A stretch of 64,000 bases of DNA from Cercozoa sp. M6MM (taxonomy: Eukaryota; Endomyxa: Ascetosporea). The stretch lies in NCBI GenBank assembly GCA_040357565.1, contig JBDODJ010000053.1. One strand, given 5' to 3'. Shown one piece after another: positions 24,938-36,924 of this stretch. How positions within the stretch are numbered: position 1 is the stretch's first letter; every line of letters begins with the position of its first letter. A program made the position numbers and the translations under genes. The notes beneath the pieces are model-generated. The model saw only the letters and a list, made by a program, of their open reading frames with translations. It was not told where the DNA came from and searched no databases.

Positions 24938-27900
24938 ATGCGTGTGGTAAAGGCCGGCTGGCTTGGCAAGGTAAACTATTCTTGTTTTCTGGAATCTGCG
25001 TTGGAGGCTGTTTCGGCCTGGTGCAAATCATGCACCAAAACAGGTGCACCCTCTGGCAATAGTCAGATATCTGGCCTGAACCCTTGTCATTTGTGTGGTC
25101 GCTTGTGCGTTACTGAAACTGAAAGGGCTGATTGGCTTTTTTTGCAGCGCGGCAAATTGCGCCGATCATGGCGCCGTCGGTATTCCTCGATTTACAAGTT
25201 CTCGATAAGGCGTCAGAACATGGGTTGAGTATTCCTGTGTTTCTGCCCGCAGCTGGTTCGAGCTTCGTGACGATGTGTCGCTGCAGTTCTTTTCCGATGC
25301 TACGAAATCGGTACATTTTTCAGTTCATTCCGAACGACGATTGCTCTCATATGCGGTGGCATTGGATTACGCCTCAGAGGCTACTCGGCACGCTGGACCT
25401 GAAAAACTGCCGGGCGTTGACCCCTGCCAAGGATGAGCAGGAAGCACAGCCGGTAATGCCTGAGCTTTTTTCGTGTCAGATTGATTGGTTTCAACCGATT
25501 CCTGCACAGCACGTGCTGCACGTGTGCACGACATCGCGCGAGTGGATTCTGGCCGCCGATTCTGAAGCCTCTCTTATGTACACATGTACCGCTGTGTGCT
25601 GATCGATGATGCTAAGCTGATTGATGTGCTCAGTGAGTGGAGGGACGCCATTGCAGAGCTAGTGGGTGGCGCTCGTCGTGTTTTACCGACAAACTACGGT
25701 ATTTTCTGCAGACATTATGATCGTACTGTGGGTACATCTTTGCGCTAACGTTTAACAGGTGTGCTTCGCAAGCGAGGCGCTGTCAACAACGCCTGGCGCA
25801 CGCGTCGGTGCGTCTGTTGCTGTCCTCGTGTTGCGCACTGAGTGTCTGGTTGTCCAATGAGTGCAGGTTCGTGCTGGCACACGGTTTCTTGCATTACTTC
25901 GCCGACAGCGTAACTTTCTCCAAACGATCTTAACTGCCCAAAGTGTCAGATTAACGTTGCTTGTTGATGTGGCAGACGACGCGCGACATGGTCGTAGAAT
26001 CCGTGTTCTTTGACGCCGAGACGTTCAAGGTCTGTTTTATGCTCGAGTTGTTCTGCCACGTGATTGCCCTGCTGGTAGACGACGTTTTTGGCCAACGTCC
26101 GTGGTTCCATGGCGCTTGCTGAAGCCACCGTCGACACTGACTCTGAGGTGAGTGCTGCCCTGTTGCCGTTTGCACACCTTTGCATGTGTGTATTTCCTTT
26201 TGTAGGATGTGGAAGACCCGGAAACCGACTTCTGCTTGCGCACCGAGAAGCGCGTGTACCTTTGTTATTCGCTCATCTATCTAAACTTGTACCGTGTGCG
26301 CGATTAGCTACTACTTGCGTGCGAAAGACAAGGTTCAGCGAGAAGAGGTGCGCAAGAGCACTCTTTCTTTTTCATGCTGCAGGTTCACCCTTGTGTTTTG
26401 TCTGACAGTGGATTCGAATTCTTCACAAAGCTGTGCGCATTGCTACATACAACAAGGTGCGTTTTTGTCGATTTTTTTTGAGTCTTTCCTGCGTACTAGT
26501 AATTCATTGATGCAGAGAGGCGAAACGCCACCCGAGGAAGGTACTGTGGTCGCGCCAGGTGCAGTCTTTTGGTGTTACATGTGCGCGTGGTATAGCCGAT
26601 GTTGAGGTTGACATGGACGCGCTGCCACGGTCGCCAAAAGGACCACGTACGCTGCACACATAGCTGTGTTTTACTGGTATGCATATGTCTGTGCTTTTTG
26701 CAGGTCCAGCAGCGATGCGTACGCGCATGTCACTCGTGCACCTCGAGTTGCTTGATGACGACACACGACGTGTCGTTGTACTTTCTCTTTGTCACCTTTG
26801 ATTGGAACGGACCGAGTTAGATGCACGCAATACCTAGAACAAAATACGCGCTCGTGAGCAAATGCGACGCGCCGCCTCTGCTGCCGTACCCTTGGTTTTG
26901 TCACTCGGTTTCTTGCTGAACTAATTATCACATAGGCGGTGGCGGCCGACCTGACTCTCAGCAACATTGCCGAGGCAGAGGTACTCCTTGCTGCGCGTGC
27001 GTCTATGTGTGTGTGTATGTGTATGCACACTGCTGTTAAGGAGAAGGAAGACGAAGAGAGCGACGAGGAGGAGGTCGAGGAGGTCGAGCAGACCGCTGTC
27101 GACGCGACGCAGGGCAGCGAGATGGTGGATGAGAGCAATGTTGAGGTAGCGCGAAACCTCTTTTTGACAGCATTTGTGCAACTGTCGCGTTGTAGAAGCA
27201 GGATGTGAAACAGGACGTGCCCACTCTTGATGTACGATAGCAGTTCTTCGTCACTTCTTGTGTCAAGTGTAATGTGCATTTTGTTCTGTGCAGGAGAATG
27301 ACAATATTGACGACAGCAATGACGACGAGGACATTGACAGTGACAGGCACCACGAAGAGGATCAGGACAAGAGTGACAGCGCCAATGGCGACAACGAGGA
27401 GGATCAATCTAAGAGTAACGATCAGGACAAGACTGGCCTCGAGGAAGAGAACGATGCGAAAGAAGGCGAAGAAGATGTGAGCGCCGGCACTGCGCAGGTA
27501 TGCCGCTGCTGACATTTGCCTTATTGTACCGATTTCAATGCGAAACGAGTTATGCTTGCAGGACGAGGAAGCCGGCGGAGACGAAGACCGAAAGCAGCGC
27601 AAACAACGACTGATGCAGGAAATGATGTCACTCGCTGGCGTCAATCCTGTCGCCGCCGCTGGTACACATTTCATCCACTTCTTTAGGTCGTTTTTGGTGT
27701 GTACGCGCTTGCACCCTGTTGTCCCGCCAGGCACGCGCGCTCGAAAGAAGTCATCGACTTACGACCCTACTCTTGCTTCCAAGTACCTTCCTCATTGCCT
27801 TTGTTTTCATCCATCAGTGCATGCTTCTGGTTGAACAGACGGCGCGAACTGCAGAAGCAACGACAGGAGGAGCAGGAAATCGCTCTGCGCGAGTTTATTC

Positions 27901-28469
27901 GAGTACAGTTTGGTGTCACGTTCGACGCGTGAAATGTGCATGTGTGACTTCCCTTGCAGAACACGAGCCAAGGCGTCGCCTTTGTTAAACATGGCAAGCG
28001 CGGCAAGCCGCACAAGCGCATTGTGACGCTCGACATGCAGAACGAGAGAATCACATGGGGCGACGATCCCGAGAAGTCGCTGCCGCTGCTCGACGTTCGA
28101 TCGGTTCAGGTAATAGTGTCTGCTTCTACTTCGTATTTTGTCACATTTTTGAGCTTGGCAGGTGGGCAAAAAGACGGAAGTGTTCAAGCGGTCTGTCGCT
28201 TCTTTGGTATGTTTTTTACCGCGACTCTGCTCGCACCAAATGCATGCATGCACTTCTTGCCTTCTGAAGGTTCCGGCGAATTGCTGTTTCTCTCTTATGG
28301 GCGAACGTCGCACACTCGATCTCCAGGTGTGTGTGCCTATCGCTCGCGACTCAATCATTGTCTTATGACTTCGCTTTTTTAGGCCGTCAACGCCGAGACG
28401 GCGGAACAATGGGTCTCGCAACTCCGGCTACTCGTAAAACAAGTGCGTAGTGGCACTCACGCGCAGTAA
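24938..28469 (+). CDS. Protein with three PH domains and an acidic linker
   Basis: PH domains bind phosphoinositides or proteins and place their carriers at membranes. PH1: MRVVKAGWLGK, joined to RGKLRRSWRRR and WFELRDDVSLQFFSDATK, then LGTLDLKNCRALTPAKDEQE and HVLHVCTTSREWILAADSEA with a final EWRDAIAEL. PH2: VLRKRGAVNNAWRTRRFVLA, HGFLHYFADS, FDAETFKTTFLANVRGSMAL, DTDFCLRTEKR-like and EEWIRILHKAVRIATYNK. A long acidic linker follows (EKEDEESDEEEVEEVEQ; DNIDDSNDDEDIDSD). PH3: GVAFVKHGKRGKPHKRIVTL, NERITWGDDPEKSLPLLDVR, GERRTLDLQAVNAETAEQWV then SQLRLLVKQV. A stop is reachable near 26801 if the intron starting about 26770 is not removed; removing it (GTCGTT to CCTAG, about 66 nt) keeps frame into NKIRAREQMRRAASAA. 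One gene is preferred over two, but this join is the weak point. Confidence 0.72.
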
Positions 28470-28534
28470 ACCGATTGCAAATTAGTAGATTAGTGGTCGT
28501 TTGCTGTTTGATGCTATTTTTTAAGTTTTTATTT

Positions 28535-28594
28535 AAGGGCGCTCCCAGTTATTTTTTGGTGGAATTCCAAAACAGCGTGCTAGGAGCGCCTTTT
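28535..28594. repeat. Imperfect inverted repeat between two tandem genes
   Basis: TTTAAGGGCGCTCCCAG (left arm) and CTAGGAGCGCCTTTTAA (right arm) can pair with few mismatches around a loop of about 35 nt. It lies in the roughly 210-bp gap after the PH gene and before the UBX gene. It could be a hairpin in the 3' end of the upstream transcript or a tiny foldback element. Confidence 0.6.
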
Positions 28595-28681
28595 AAGAAC
28601 CGTGGGCACCTGTGAGCTACCTAGCACACGTAGTCAGTGGAGGATTTTGGCCTTTGCTAGTTCTAAGGACAGGCGGAGCGC

Positions 28682-30903
28682 ATGAGGAGAAACCGCGTGG
28701 GTCGAAACAATGGCCCGTTTGGCAGCATGCGTGATGTACGTGTTCGCATTGTGTTACCGAACGGACGCTTCTTGGACGGAAAATTTCACCCCAGCGTAGC
28801 TGTCTCCCATTTGTAATGCACATGGCATCTGCAGCACTGGTCATTCACAGAAGTCGTTGTGGCACTGTTTGGACGTGTTGGAACGCCGGCATGGCGTCAA
28901 TCTCACCAAGGCATTCTTTTGTTCCGTGTGTTGATTGAGCGTGGGTGATGTGTGGTGACAGGTGACCCATGAGGGTAAGTACCAAGCACCGTGCCTTGAA
29001 GTCCTGGCCTCAAAGCGCCGCTTCGACGGCATTGACACTCTAGCCAAAACACGAGTGAAAACAGTCGCCGTCGCTGGTGGCACTAAGATGCAGCTGCACT
29101 TTCTGCCGACACATGAGTCGATCGACTCCGTTGTGTTTCCGGTGCTTTCGTCCTCCGGTGTGTCCTCTGTTGTATTTGTGGAATGGTATCATTGTGCAGG
29201 GCGAAGAAGCGCCAGTGCCTCTCTCTGCTGACACCATTAAAGTGATGCCTCAACACGTGCGAACGAAGCCAAAGCAATCGGATCCCGAGCATCCAATTGA
29301 ACGCACCGAGAGGCTGCTTCGCGCACTGCTCGACACTGCTCGTAAGTTAACCTGATGACCTTTCATGCGTCGTGCTTGATTCAAAAACTGGGCCCTTGTG
29401 ACAACAGCTGATCGCAAACAGTGTCTCAGCGCGGTTCGGGTCATCTGTCGCAATTTGTTGGCCCATCCAAATAAGGTACTTTTAACATGCGATGCTCTTT
29501 TGCAGTTTGCACCTTCCCGTTAAAAATAGGACAAATACCGCACGCTGTCGCTTTCGAACCCCAACCTGCTGCAGCGATTGGGTACGTTGCTGTTTGCGGA
29601 CACGCTTAAAAACACCTGAACACCTGGTCTGTTGCATCCTAGCAGGTGACAAAGCCTCCGTGAAGCAGTTTCTTGAGTCGCTCGGCTTCCGCGTGGAGGC
29701 AAAGGGATCAATGACAGTTCCGCGTGGAAGCGAAAATGCAAATGTTCTGCGTGTTACCAGTGACGTTTTGTGTCACACCGTGCAGTGGTACCGTTGTTTT
29801 TTTCTACATTTTGTTCAAAACAGAGTGTTTGGAATCCCTGATGTCTGGACAGGCACGTGCACAACTACTCCAGGTGGTCACAGCACCACGGCGTTGAAAG
29901 GTTTCGTAAACCTCTTAACCTCTTCACTTAGTGTTATCGTATGTACCCCCTTCCTGCTTGTATAGTCCTTCCGACGAAAGCAGCAACTGTAGTATTGGAA
30001 CCATTCAAAGCACCGACGCGTCGCTGCTTCGACGCGCACGAATCGAAACTGAGGAAGCGCGGGTATCTTTTGCAGTCTGTTTTGCTTGTGTGCGTGCCTG
30101 TGTTGTACATCCCATGCTGTAGGTAAGGAAATACCCGGATATGTTGATTCCAAAATCGCTTCGACAAGGCACAACCCGAGTACGTCCTGTTCTCGTTGCA
30201 TTGCAACCAGGATTGCTGCAGTTGCATCTCCTGTGCAGGTATACTCTCACATCATCGTGCGTGTCGTCGATCGTGCCAATCAGCGAGTGTACGAGGCTTC
30301 GTTTTTGCCGCAGGCGACTGAGCATGAAGGCAGGTCATAAGCAGGGACGGCTTTTGCCAGGAGTGAGGAACGCGTGTGCTTGTGTGCAGTGTGGCGCCAG
30401 TTGTCGTACCTGGCTTCGCAACTCCAGCACGCCGACTCTCTTTTCGAAAGTCTTCGACTGCCGCCCAACACAACTCTGCTCCGAGAGGTACAGTAGGTTT
30501 ACTGACTGACACAAAACACCTTTGCTACGGAGGCACAAGTAGGGCACACGCACGCTGCTCGACCTCGGCATGGCACCCTCGGCAACGGTAGTGCTGCAAG
30601 CGGCGCCATTCGATTTGTACCGAGAAGTTCAAGTGGATGCAGACCCTATCATGCAGGTGTGTTGCCCTAACTGCAGCTGCTGTATCTATAGCACGCGTTT
30701 TCTGTTTCTAGGTGGCGCATGGACACACAGAGACGCCCAAAACAGCAGCAACGGCACAGGTTGACCTGCGTCGACTGCACCAACAGCACGCGCAGAGGGA
30801 GGCGCGCCTGAAGCACAACGACGACGCCGGCAGCAGCAAAAGTGGTGCGTCCGCCACTCGCGGTGCCAGCGGCGGTAGTCGGCGGCCTAAGTGGCTGCGC
30901 TAG
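28682..30903 (+). CDS. PUB- and UBX-domain protein, Cdc48/p97 cofactor (UBXN6-like)
   Basis: PUB and UBX domains both dock on the AAA ATPase Cdc48/p97 and direct it to ubiquitinated substrates. The start exon MRRNRVGRNNGPFGSMRDVR is followed by a beta-grasp-like RVRIVLPNGRFLDGKFHPSV. The middle exons carry RTERLLRALLDTA, QCLSAVRVICRNLLAHPNKY then RTLSLSNPNLLQRLG and KQFLESLGFRVEAKGSM, the PUB signature. Near the C-terminus a UBX-like fold reads HIIVRVVDRANQRVYEASFL, then TLLDLGMAPSATVVLQAAP. The tail is charged and Ser/Gly-rich, ending GASGGSRRPKWLR. The order PUB then UBX matches UBXN6/UBXD1; the extra N-terminal beta-grasp-like segment is not expected there and may be a second UBX/Ubl-like module. 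Confidence 0.78.
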
Positions 30904-31255
30904 CTCGAGCTCGTCGACCAGTCTTTTTCCAGTTGAGTCAGTCCAAAACGCTACATCGTACGCTTGCCTGGCTGCAGCGTAGCAAACGACCCGCCCGTAT
31001 CACCATCATCCTAGCTAGTGTCCTATCAAACAATTACAAACCTTGCAAAAGTTATCAAATCATTTTGGAGGGGAACAATAACTACATCAGTGTCTTCCGG
31101 CACATCGAAGTGAAGCGAAACGGAATCATCTTTGCCGACATCGAGAGCAGCGGAACTGCGTCGGAAACTAAATGTAAATTACTCGCGCCAGTGATATCGG
31201 AATGCACAAGGACATCCTCTTTTTGCTTCGATGATACATCGTAAACCAACCGGTC

Positions 31256-31301
31256 AGCCTGGGTTCGTCCCCACGGAGACTGCATAATCTGAGTTAGTCT
31301 G
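31256..31301 (-). repeat. Dispersed repeat family 1, copy A
   Basis: On the minus strand it reads CAGACTAACTCAGATTATGC, then AGTCTCCGTGGGGACGAACC and CAG. It matches 63904-63951 closely and 48825-48855 more loosely. Confidence 0.75.
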
Positions 31302-31403
31302 TCGTGTATCATCCCGCCCGATATAGTACCGTATGGTACTCGACTCTTTTTGCACTGTCAGAGCCTGAATTTCTCAAAGGCTTCGGTGACAAGCTAACTA
31401 GCG

Positions 31404-31437
31404 TAATGGGGTGTGGCGGGGTTTTCCGAGGCAAAGC
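31404..31437 (-). repeat. Dispersed repeat family 2, copy A (inverted)
   Basis: On the minus strand TTTGCCTCGGAAAACCCCGC then CACACCCCATTA. The plus-strand copy at 31992-32024 reads TTTGCCTCGAAAGACCCCGC then CATATCCACTTA. Confidence 0.65.
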
Positions 31438-31991
31438 TGTTACTGTCAACATCAAACAACCTACTCGGCTGACTACTTGCTCCGCGTGGAAGCAACTATC
31501 AGTCATGCCAAATAAGAATTGAAGTGTTTTGCTAAGGTTGAGAGCTGGTAACCTAACAATTGAGTGCTGCCTAGCTTGGCATACCCTGTGTTTGGTAAAG
31601 TGGCGAAGCTTGAAACTGCTGCAAGAATTGAATAAAGGCCTCTTTCCAATACCAGGTACCTCAGGGATTCTGTGCTTGTTGACACCAAAGCAACTGACTT
31701 GCTCTAGCTTGAGCAGGCAAGAGGTTTTTTTTCTTTTGTTCATCATCGAACAAGCCCCTCAACACTCTCGACTGTAACGACGGCCCTACCTTGGGGTAAC
31801 CTTCTCTCTTCTGATATCTTTCGATTTATTGAGACGTCGAACGAACACTAAATTAAACGACCTTACATTCTTACTTTCTTTAGTCGTTGTCTTCACTGAA
31901 ATTGACAATCTCTCAATCAACAAAGCCGAACCTCCCCAAAATATCTACCCCCTTAGCCTCTTTACCCCTTACCCTCTCGATTTGATTCTGA

Positions 31992-32024
31992 TTTTGCCTC
32001 GAAAGACCCCGCCATATCCACTTA
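31992..32024 (+). repeat. Dispersed repeat family 2, copy B
   Basis: Inverted partner of 31404-31437, about 550 bp away. The pair could be the ends of a decayed element or two independent insertions. Confidence 0.65.
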
Positions 32025-32092
32025 ACGGTAGTAATTTTATCGTTTCTTCGCTATCGCATGCAAAATTCCGTTCCGTTTTGACCGTTTGATCA

Positions 32093-32145
32093 GAGTTCAC
32101 CGGCGCACCCGAGTTCACCGGCGCACCCGAGTTCACCGGCGCACC
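32093..32145 (+). repeat. Tandem repeat, three 18-nt units
   Basis: GAGTTCACCGGCGCACCC is repeated three times, the last unit missing its final base. It lies about 40 bp beyond the CWC22 stop codon, so it may sit in that gene's 3' untranslated region. Confidence 0.9.
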
Positions 32146-32181
32146 TCTGACTTAAATCGCCATCACGTTGTTTGAATTTGC

Positions 32182-35100
32182 TCAGCGACGGCGGCGGTAA
32201 CTGCGGCTGCGGCTGCGGCTGCGACTGCGACTGCTACTCGCATCACACAGACCCAGACATAGACACAGGCACTCAGACACAACATAGAACCAAAGATACC
32301 GAGAGCGCGAGTACGAGCGACGGCGACCGCGATCGCGACTTCTGCACAAGAACGGAGATCGCTCAGGCACAGACAAACTACTTCCACATTGGTCACCTTC
32401 GGCGGCTGCGGCTGCGCGAGCGACTGCTCGAAGGAGAGCTGCACAAGCGAGAAATGTGATAAAATGGCCCCCCCCCCCCCCCCGCGGCGGAAAGCATATA
32501 CCGACGACGGCGATCGCGCATCAACAGCGCCTTCGCCTTCAGCTTGCTGTCCCTGAGCAAGCAAGTTCGATACTTGTCCTCTCTGAACTCATCCATCATC
32601 AGGCCGTACATATTGTCATCGGCGCCACCAGGCAGCGGACGCGACGGCGGCAACGGGCGGTCGCTGTAGCACACAGAAGAATACACGCAGGTCAACCACC
32701 ACAAGCACCTAAGCTGGTGAGTACCGCGACGGCGAACGCGAGCGCGAGCGCGAACGAGGCGATCTAAAATGTACAGTATGTCCACAGATGACACAGAACG
32801 ATACCACGAGCCGAGCAGTAGCACACCTCGAACGCGAGCGCGAACGGCGACGCGAGCGCGATCTACAAGAACACCAAAAACATTGGGCAACGGGCAACGA
32901 AGAAAAAAAAACCATAAGTACCTCGAGCGCGAGTACGAGCGACGACGGCCACGGCTGCGGCTGCGACTGCGATTAGAACTACAACCACGAGTGTACAAAC
33001 ACACACAGGGAAGTGGACTGTTCAACGACATACGCAGAGGAGTCCGAGTCCGAAGACGACCAGTCCGACGAGTCCTGTGTGCAAGCATTTAGAAGACTGG
33101 GCATACATCGGGGCAACAAGATACGCTAAGCGACGAGTCCGACAGGTCCGAGTCCGATTCCTGTCAAACAATCCCAGACGTAACTGTACACAGCATACAC
33201 GGGTAAGGGACAAAGACAACGCACCTCAAGTGCGACGCGTTCGCGCGCAATGCGTTCAGCACGCGCCTCGGTCAGTCGCTTGCGCTCCTTGGCCTGTGCA
33301 AACGGGGATACAATAGACACCACATGGCATATGACGGGGAGGGGGGGGGCACCTCATACTCACGCATGCCACGGGTGAGTTCACCGAGTCCACAGTTGAC
33401 TGCGCATAGGTACACAGTACAGGGGACACTTGACACTGCACAGACACTGTGGTACCAAAGAAGTTGATGGCGAAAACAACATTCGTCAAAGGTGGTTGCA
33501 TCGGAATGATGCCCTAACAACAAAGCAGTGTCCTCAGAACATGCATACAAGGAAGGATATGCAGGAGCGTACCTTCAGGTAAGGTCGCAGTTCGGGATCC
33601 TGCCAAAGGAGAAAGTACAACGGATAGAAACAAGCAGACAGAACGAAGGAAGCAACCTCAAGACGGCGCAGCAGCTCCTTCATGCCAAGGTGCTCGTGCA
33701 ACGACTGGAACAGGTACCTGCAAAAAAACAAATTTTGTATACGTCAACACACAGTTATGGGTATAAGGCAAGGCATAGGCAAAGCTACTTGAGGTAGATA
33801 CGCGACGCAGCGGTCGTGTCCTCGAACGTGAGTCGAATGTACTCGAACACACTCCACGGCAGCGCATCCGTGAACAGCAGGTGCGCAACTACAGAACAGA
33901 ACACCGGGATCAACACTGTGTGCCCAAAGCAAGGCAGATGGTATTACACAGCCGAGCAACGTTCTCGAGTCGCTTGGTCTCCAAACGGTGCGCCAGCTAC
34001 GTCGCCGTCATGAGCGAGCAACACTATCCACAAGACAGAGCAGACACAGTACCTGGTACTGCCGGCCAAACAGCTCGTCAAATGCGGCCTTGTAGTCGAC
34101 CTGGATGCAGAAAACACACACACATACAACACGTAGAAAGACACATGGCACTCAGGCTACGAACGAGTCTACCTGAAGCTTGCACAGACGCTCGGCCAAC
34201 AGACCGTGGTGCTTGATGTACACCTGCAAGAAACGCACAGTGCGCATCAGATCACACGCAGCAAACAAGTGAAACACGCACGCACCTTTTCGTACGCCGT
34301 CTTCTTGACGATCATTTGCGCAACCAGCGGAATCACGTTGGGGCGATCCAGGTACTACACAGCAAGGCACGGTGTCTTCGTCCCGGCGCACAAAGAAAAT
34401 CAACACTGGAGCCTGTGACACCTTCATCAGCTTGTGCGCAGTTTCTTCGAAGTGAATCGACGACATCTGTTATACGCACACACAGAGTATGAAACACACA
34501 CAACAGCGAGGTGACAAAGGTTGCAAGCACCATGATCTGGAAGATGCGTTGCTGCAATGCGATCTGCTCCTCGTCACTCATGTCGACGACCTGCAGGTTG
34601 CCACCTTCGGCGTTCGTAAAGGCCGTGGCGGGCGCCAGTGTCGACTTCAGTTGCTCCTGCCCCTGCTCTGGCTGCGCGCCGCCTCGCACCAGTTCGTCCT
34701 CCTGTTCCACAAACGTGCATAACAGAGATACACACCACACAATATGCCATGATCAAAGTGTACAAGGTCAGCGTCGTCAAGGTCACTCTCGTCACTCTCG
34801 TCGCTGCTCGCTTCGCTCTCGCTCTCGCCAAGGATCTGATTTGACAGAGTCGTACAAGTACTTGCACGCATGAATACCAGCACCACGTACGAAGAAAGTA
34901 AAGCAAGGCTACCTCATGCTTGATCTCGCGGTAGAGTTCCTCGTTCATCTGGAATTCCGGGTCGAATTTGAACACGTCGAGCTCTGCAACAAGAGTAAGT
35001 CCAGTTGGGATTGGTTTAAATGTACGGCTAAAGTACGCTTCTCGACATCCGGCTTCTCATCCAGATTCAGCGAGTCTGTACATCAGACAAGAATACCTGC

Positions 35101-35398
35101 GAATCATAGTTCACAGAATGACCGCAAAATTAGGCTACGCGTGATGGCGTCGTCGCTTTCCACCAGATCCAACGCTACAAAACAGTATTTGACTCGACTT
35201 GTTGTCTCGGAGAAACGATAGAAAAACAAGTACCCTCGGTGACACGCGGGTACTTTTCGTAATCGTTCTTGCGCACAGCGAACAAGGCCTGCACGCTCAA
35301 ATGGATACGGTCCTTCTTCGAGAGAAAGAAGCAGGCGCTACCTCGATGGTGTACTGAGTACGCTTCTCGAGTCCCTCGCCCTAATTTGCAGTATTAAC

Positions 35399-35449
<51 letters not shown>

Positions 35450-36924
35450 GCACACACACACACACGCACGAACACGCACGCAAGCACACACACACACGCA
35501 CACACACAGTACAAGTAAAAGGCAAACGCACGTCCTGGAGAATGTTGCGCAGTCGCTCAAACACGGAGCGCTCACCCTAAGACATAAATAGCATGACAAA
35601 ACGATACTGGCCGATGGCGAACGATATAACAACAATGAGAATATGGGCTACCTGCGGCGACAGGAGCTTCAACGCGGCACCGCACTCACGCAGGAACGTG
35701 ATCGCCACCTACAGAGTGAGAATAGAGCAAAATGGGAGTCGAGGCAAACAAGGAAAATACCTCAACGGAGTCATCCGTCGGGTTCTCCAACAGAAGGATC
35801 AGCAATCTACACAGTCAGCGTGTGCAACATATGACAATCAACTTTCTCAGTCAACCGTACTGGAGGGCAAGCAGTTCGGCAGCCACGTACTACGCGTGTG
35901 GACATTAAAGACACCGGCATACATACAATACGACACACATCAACAAGGGGCATACCTGGTTGACGAGGTGGGCCAGGAAACGCACCAGCGGCAGCAACAA
36001 CTGCTTGTTGTTTCGCTTCCACGCGCGCTACACATACACAGCAGCAAGATACCACTACACCCAAGACACACCGACATACAAAGCACCCAGATACCTGAAT
36101 CTGGTAAACGACACGCGATAGCAGCAGCTTGCCGAGCTGCGGCACCTACTCCGCAAGACAGAAACAATGAGGCAACACAGAGAAACAGTACTGCTAAGTA
36201 TGAGTAGGCTACCTTTGAGTTTAGCACAGCAACAACGGCGGCGTACACCGGCGACATCGAAGGCGCACTCAACTACACACGCACACACAGCAAGAAATTA
36301 CCCAGTGCCAAAACACAGTATATAACTGACCAGAGCACGCATCACAGAGCGGCAGAACAGACCGCGGCCACGCACCTGGTGGAAAAGCCAAACACGCATA
36401 TACCTCTCTTCCAAGGTACGAACCGAGAAGAAAGTTACAAGGTTCTGCTGGAACAGCTCGACAACGATCTCGCGAATGTTGTCGTCAGCCACCTACAAGA
36501 AACAAGTATGTTTGTGTGCAGCAACATTTGGGTTATTGTCTACCTTGTTCACGAGGCCGTGAATGGAGCGACGCAACGCCTCCCAGCGCACGCGCTGGTA
36601 GCCCTGTTCCCCACGTTACACTTCTTCAAAACACAAAAAAACAAAAGCACAGGTTGAGCTCAATTCACCTCGTCCTGCGGGCCGCGCTGCGCCAATGCCT
36701 GTTCGATATGAGCACATTTAACAATCAACAACGCAGCCAAATGTATAGGCGTACCTCCAATTCCGCGCGACGGCGATGCGGCGGCACGTAGACGCCACCA
36801 GCGCGTGTGGAAACTAGCCGTGAATAAAAAAAAACAATCCAAAAAGCAAAACAGAATGCATATCACTCGCATTAAAACATCCACACAGTGTTTCACACAG
36901 TGTTGCAGTACCCTGGGCACTCAT
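32182..36924 (-). CDS. CWC22: Pre-mRNA splicing factor CWC22 (MIF4G + MA3, RS-rich tail)
   Basis: CWC22 is a spliceosome component needed for the first catalytic step; in animals it also brings eIF4A3 to deposit exon-junction complexes. The start exon MSAQ joins VSTRAGGVYVPPHRRRAELE, then GYQRVRWEALRRSIHGLVNK, NIREIVVELFQQNLV and RGRGLFCRSVMRAL (MIF4G start). Next come LNSKVAYS..., RFLAHLVNQ-type exons and FKFDPEFQMNEELYREIKHE. The MA3 part has MSSIHFEETAHKLMKV, TAASRIYLKYLFQSLHEHLG, MKELLRRLEDPELRPYLKG and AINFFGTTVGLGELTRGMRE. After KERKRLTEARAERIARERVA the tail is split over several short RS-rich exons (RSRSRGRRRSYSRSR; SRSRSRSRSRSYRRRR before TGA). The N-terminal charged extension of animal CWC22 is missing. 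One tail intron has an 18-nt G run just after its donor (sense strand). Confidence 0.93.
35400..35512 (-). repeat. Intronic (GT)n microsatellite
   Basis: CA repeats with scattered CG on the plus strand, GT on the coding strand of CWC22, between two of its exons. Confidence 0.95.

Larger units (their letters stand above)
30904..32181. other. Gene-free, repeat-derived intergenic region
   Basis: 1.28 kb between the stop codons of the UBX gene (+) and CWC22 (-). Frames of up to 145 codons (31309-31746, minus) have no recognisable family. It holds one minus-strand copy of a dispersed repeat (31256-31301), two inverted copies of another (31404-31437 and 31992-32024) and a three-copy 18-nt tandem repeat (32093-32145). 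The likely origin is decayed mobile elements. Confidence 0.6.

Noticed and set aside
26801..26862. Boundary between two separate PH-domain genes
   Set aside because: A stop near 26801 and an ATG at 26862 allow two genes, but the spacing equals a normal intron and a GTCGTT...CCTAG intron keeps frame; one gene preferred, with stated doubt.
31309..31746. Minus-strand frame of 145 codons in the repeat-derived gap
   Set aside because: No homology recognised; it overlaps a dispersed repeat copy, so it is probably noncoding.
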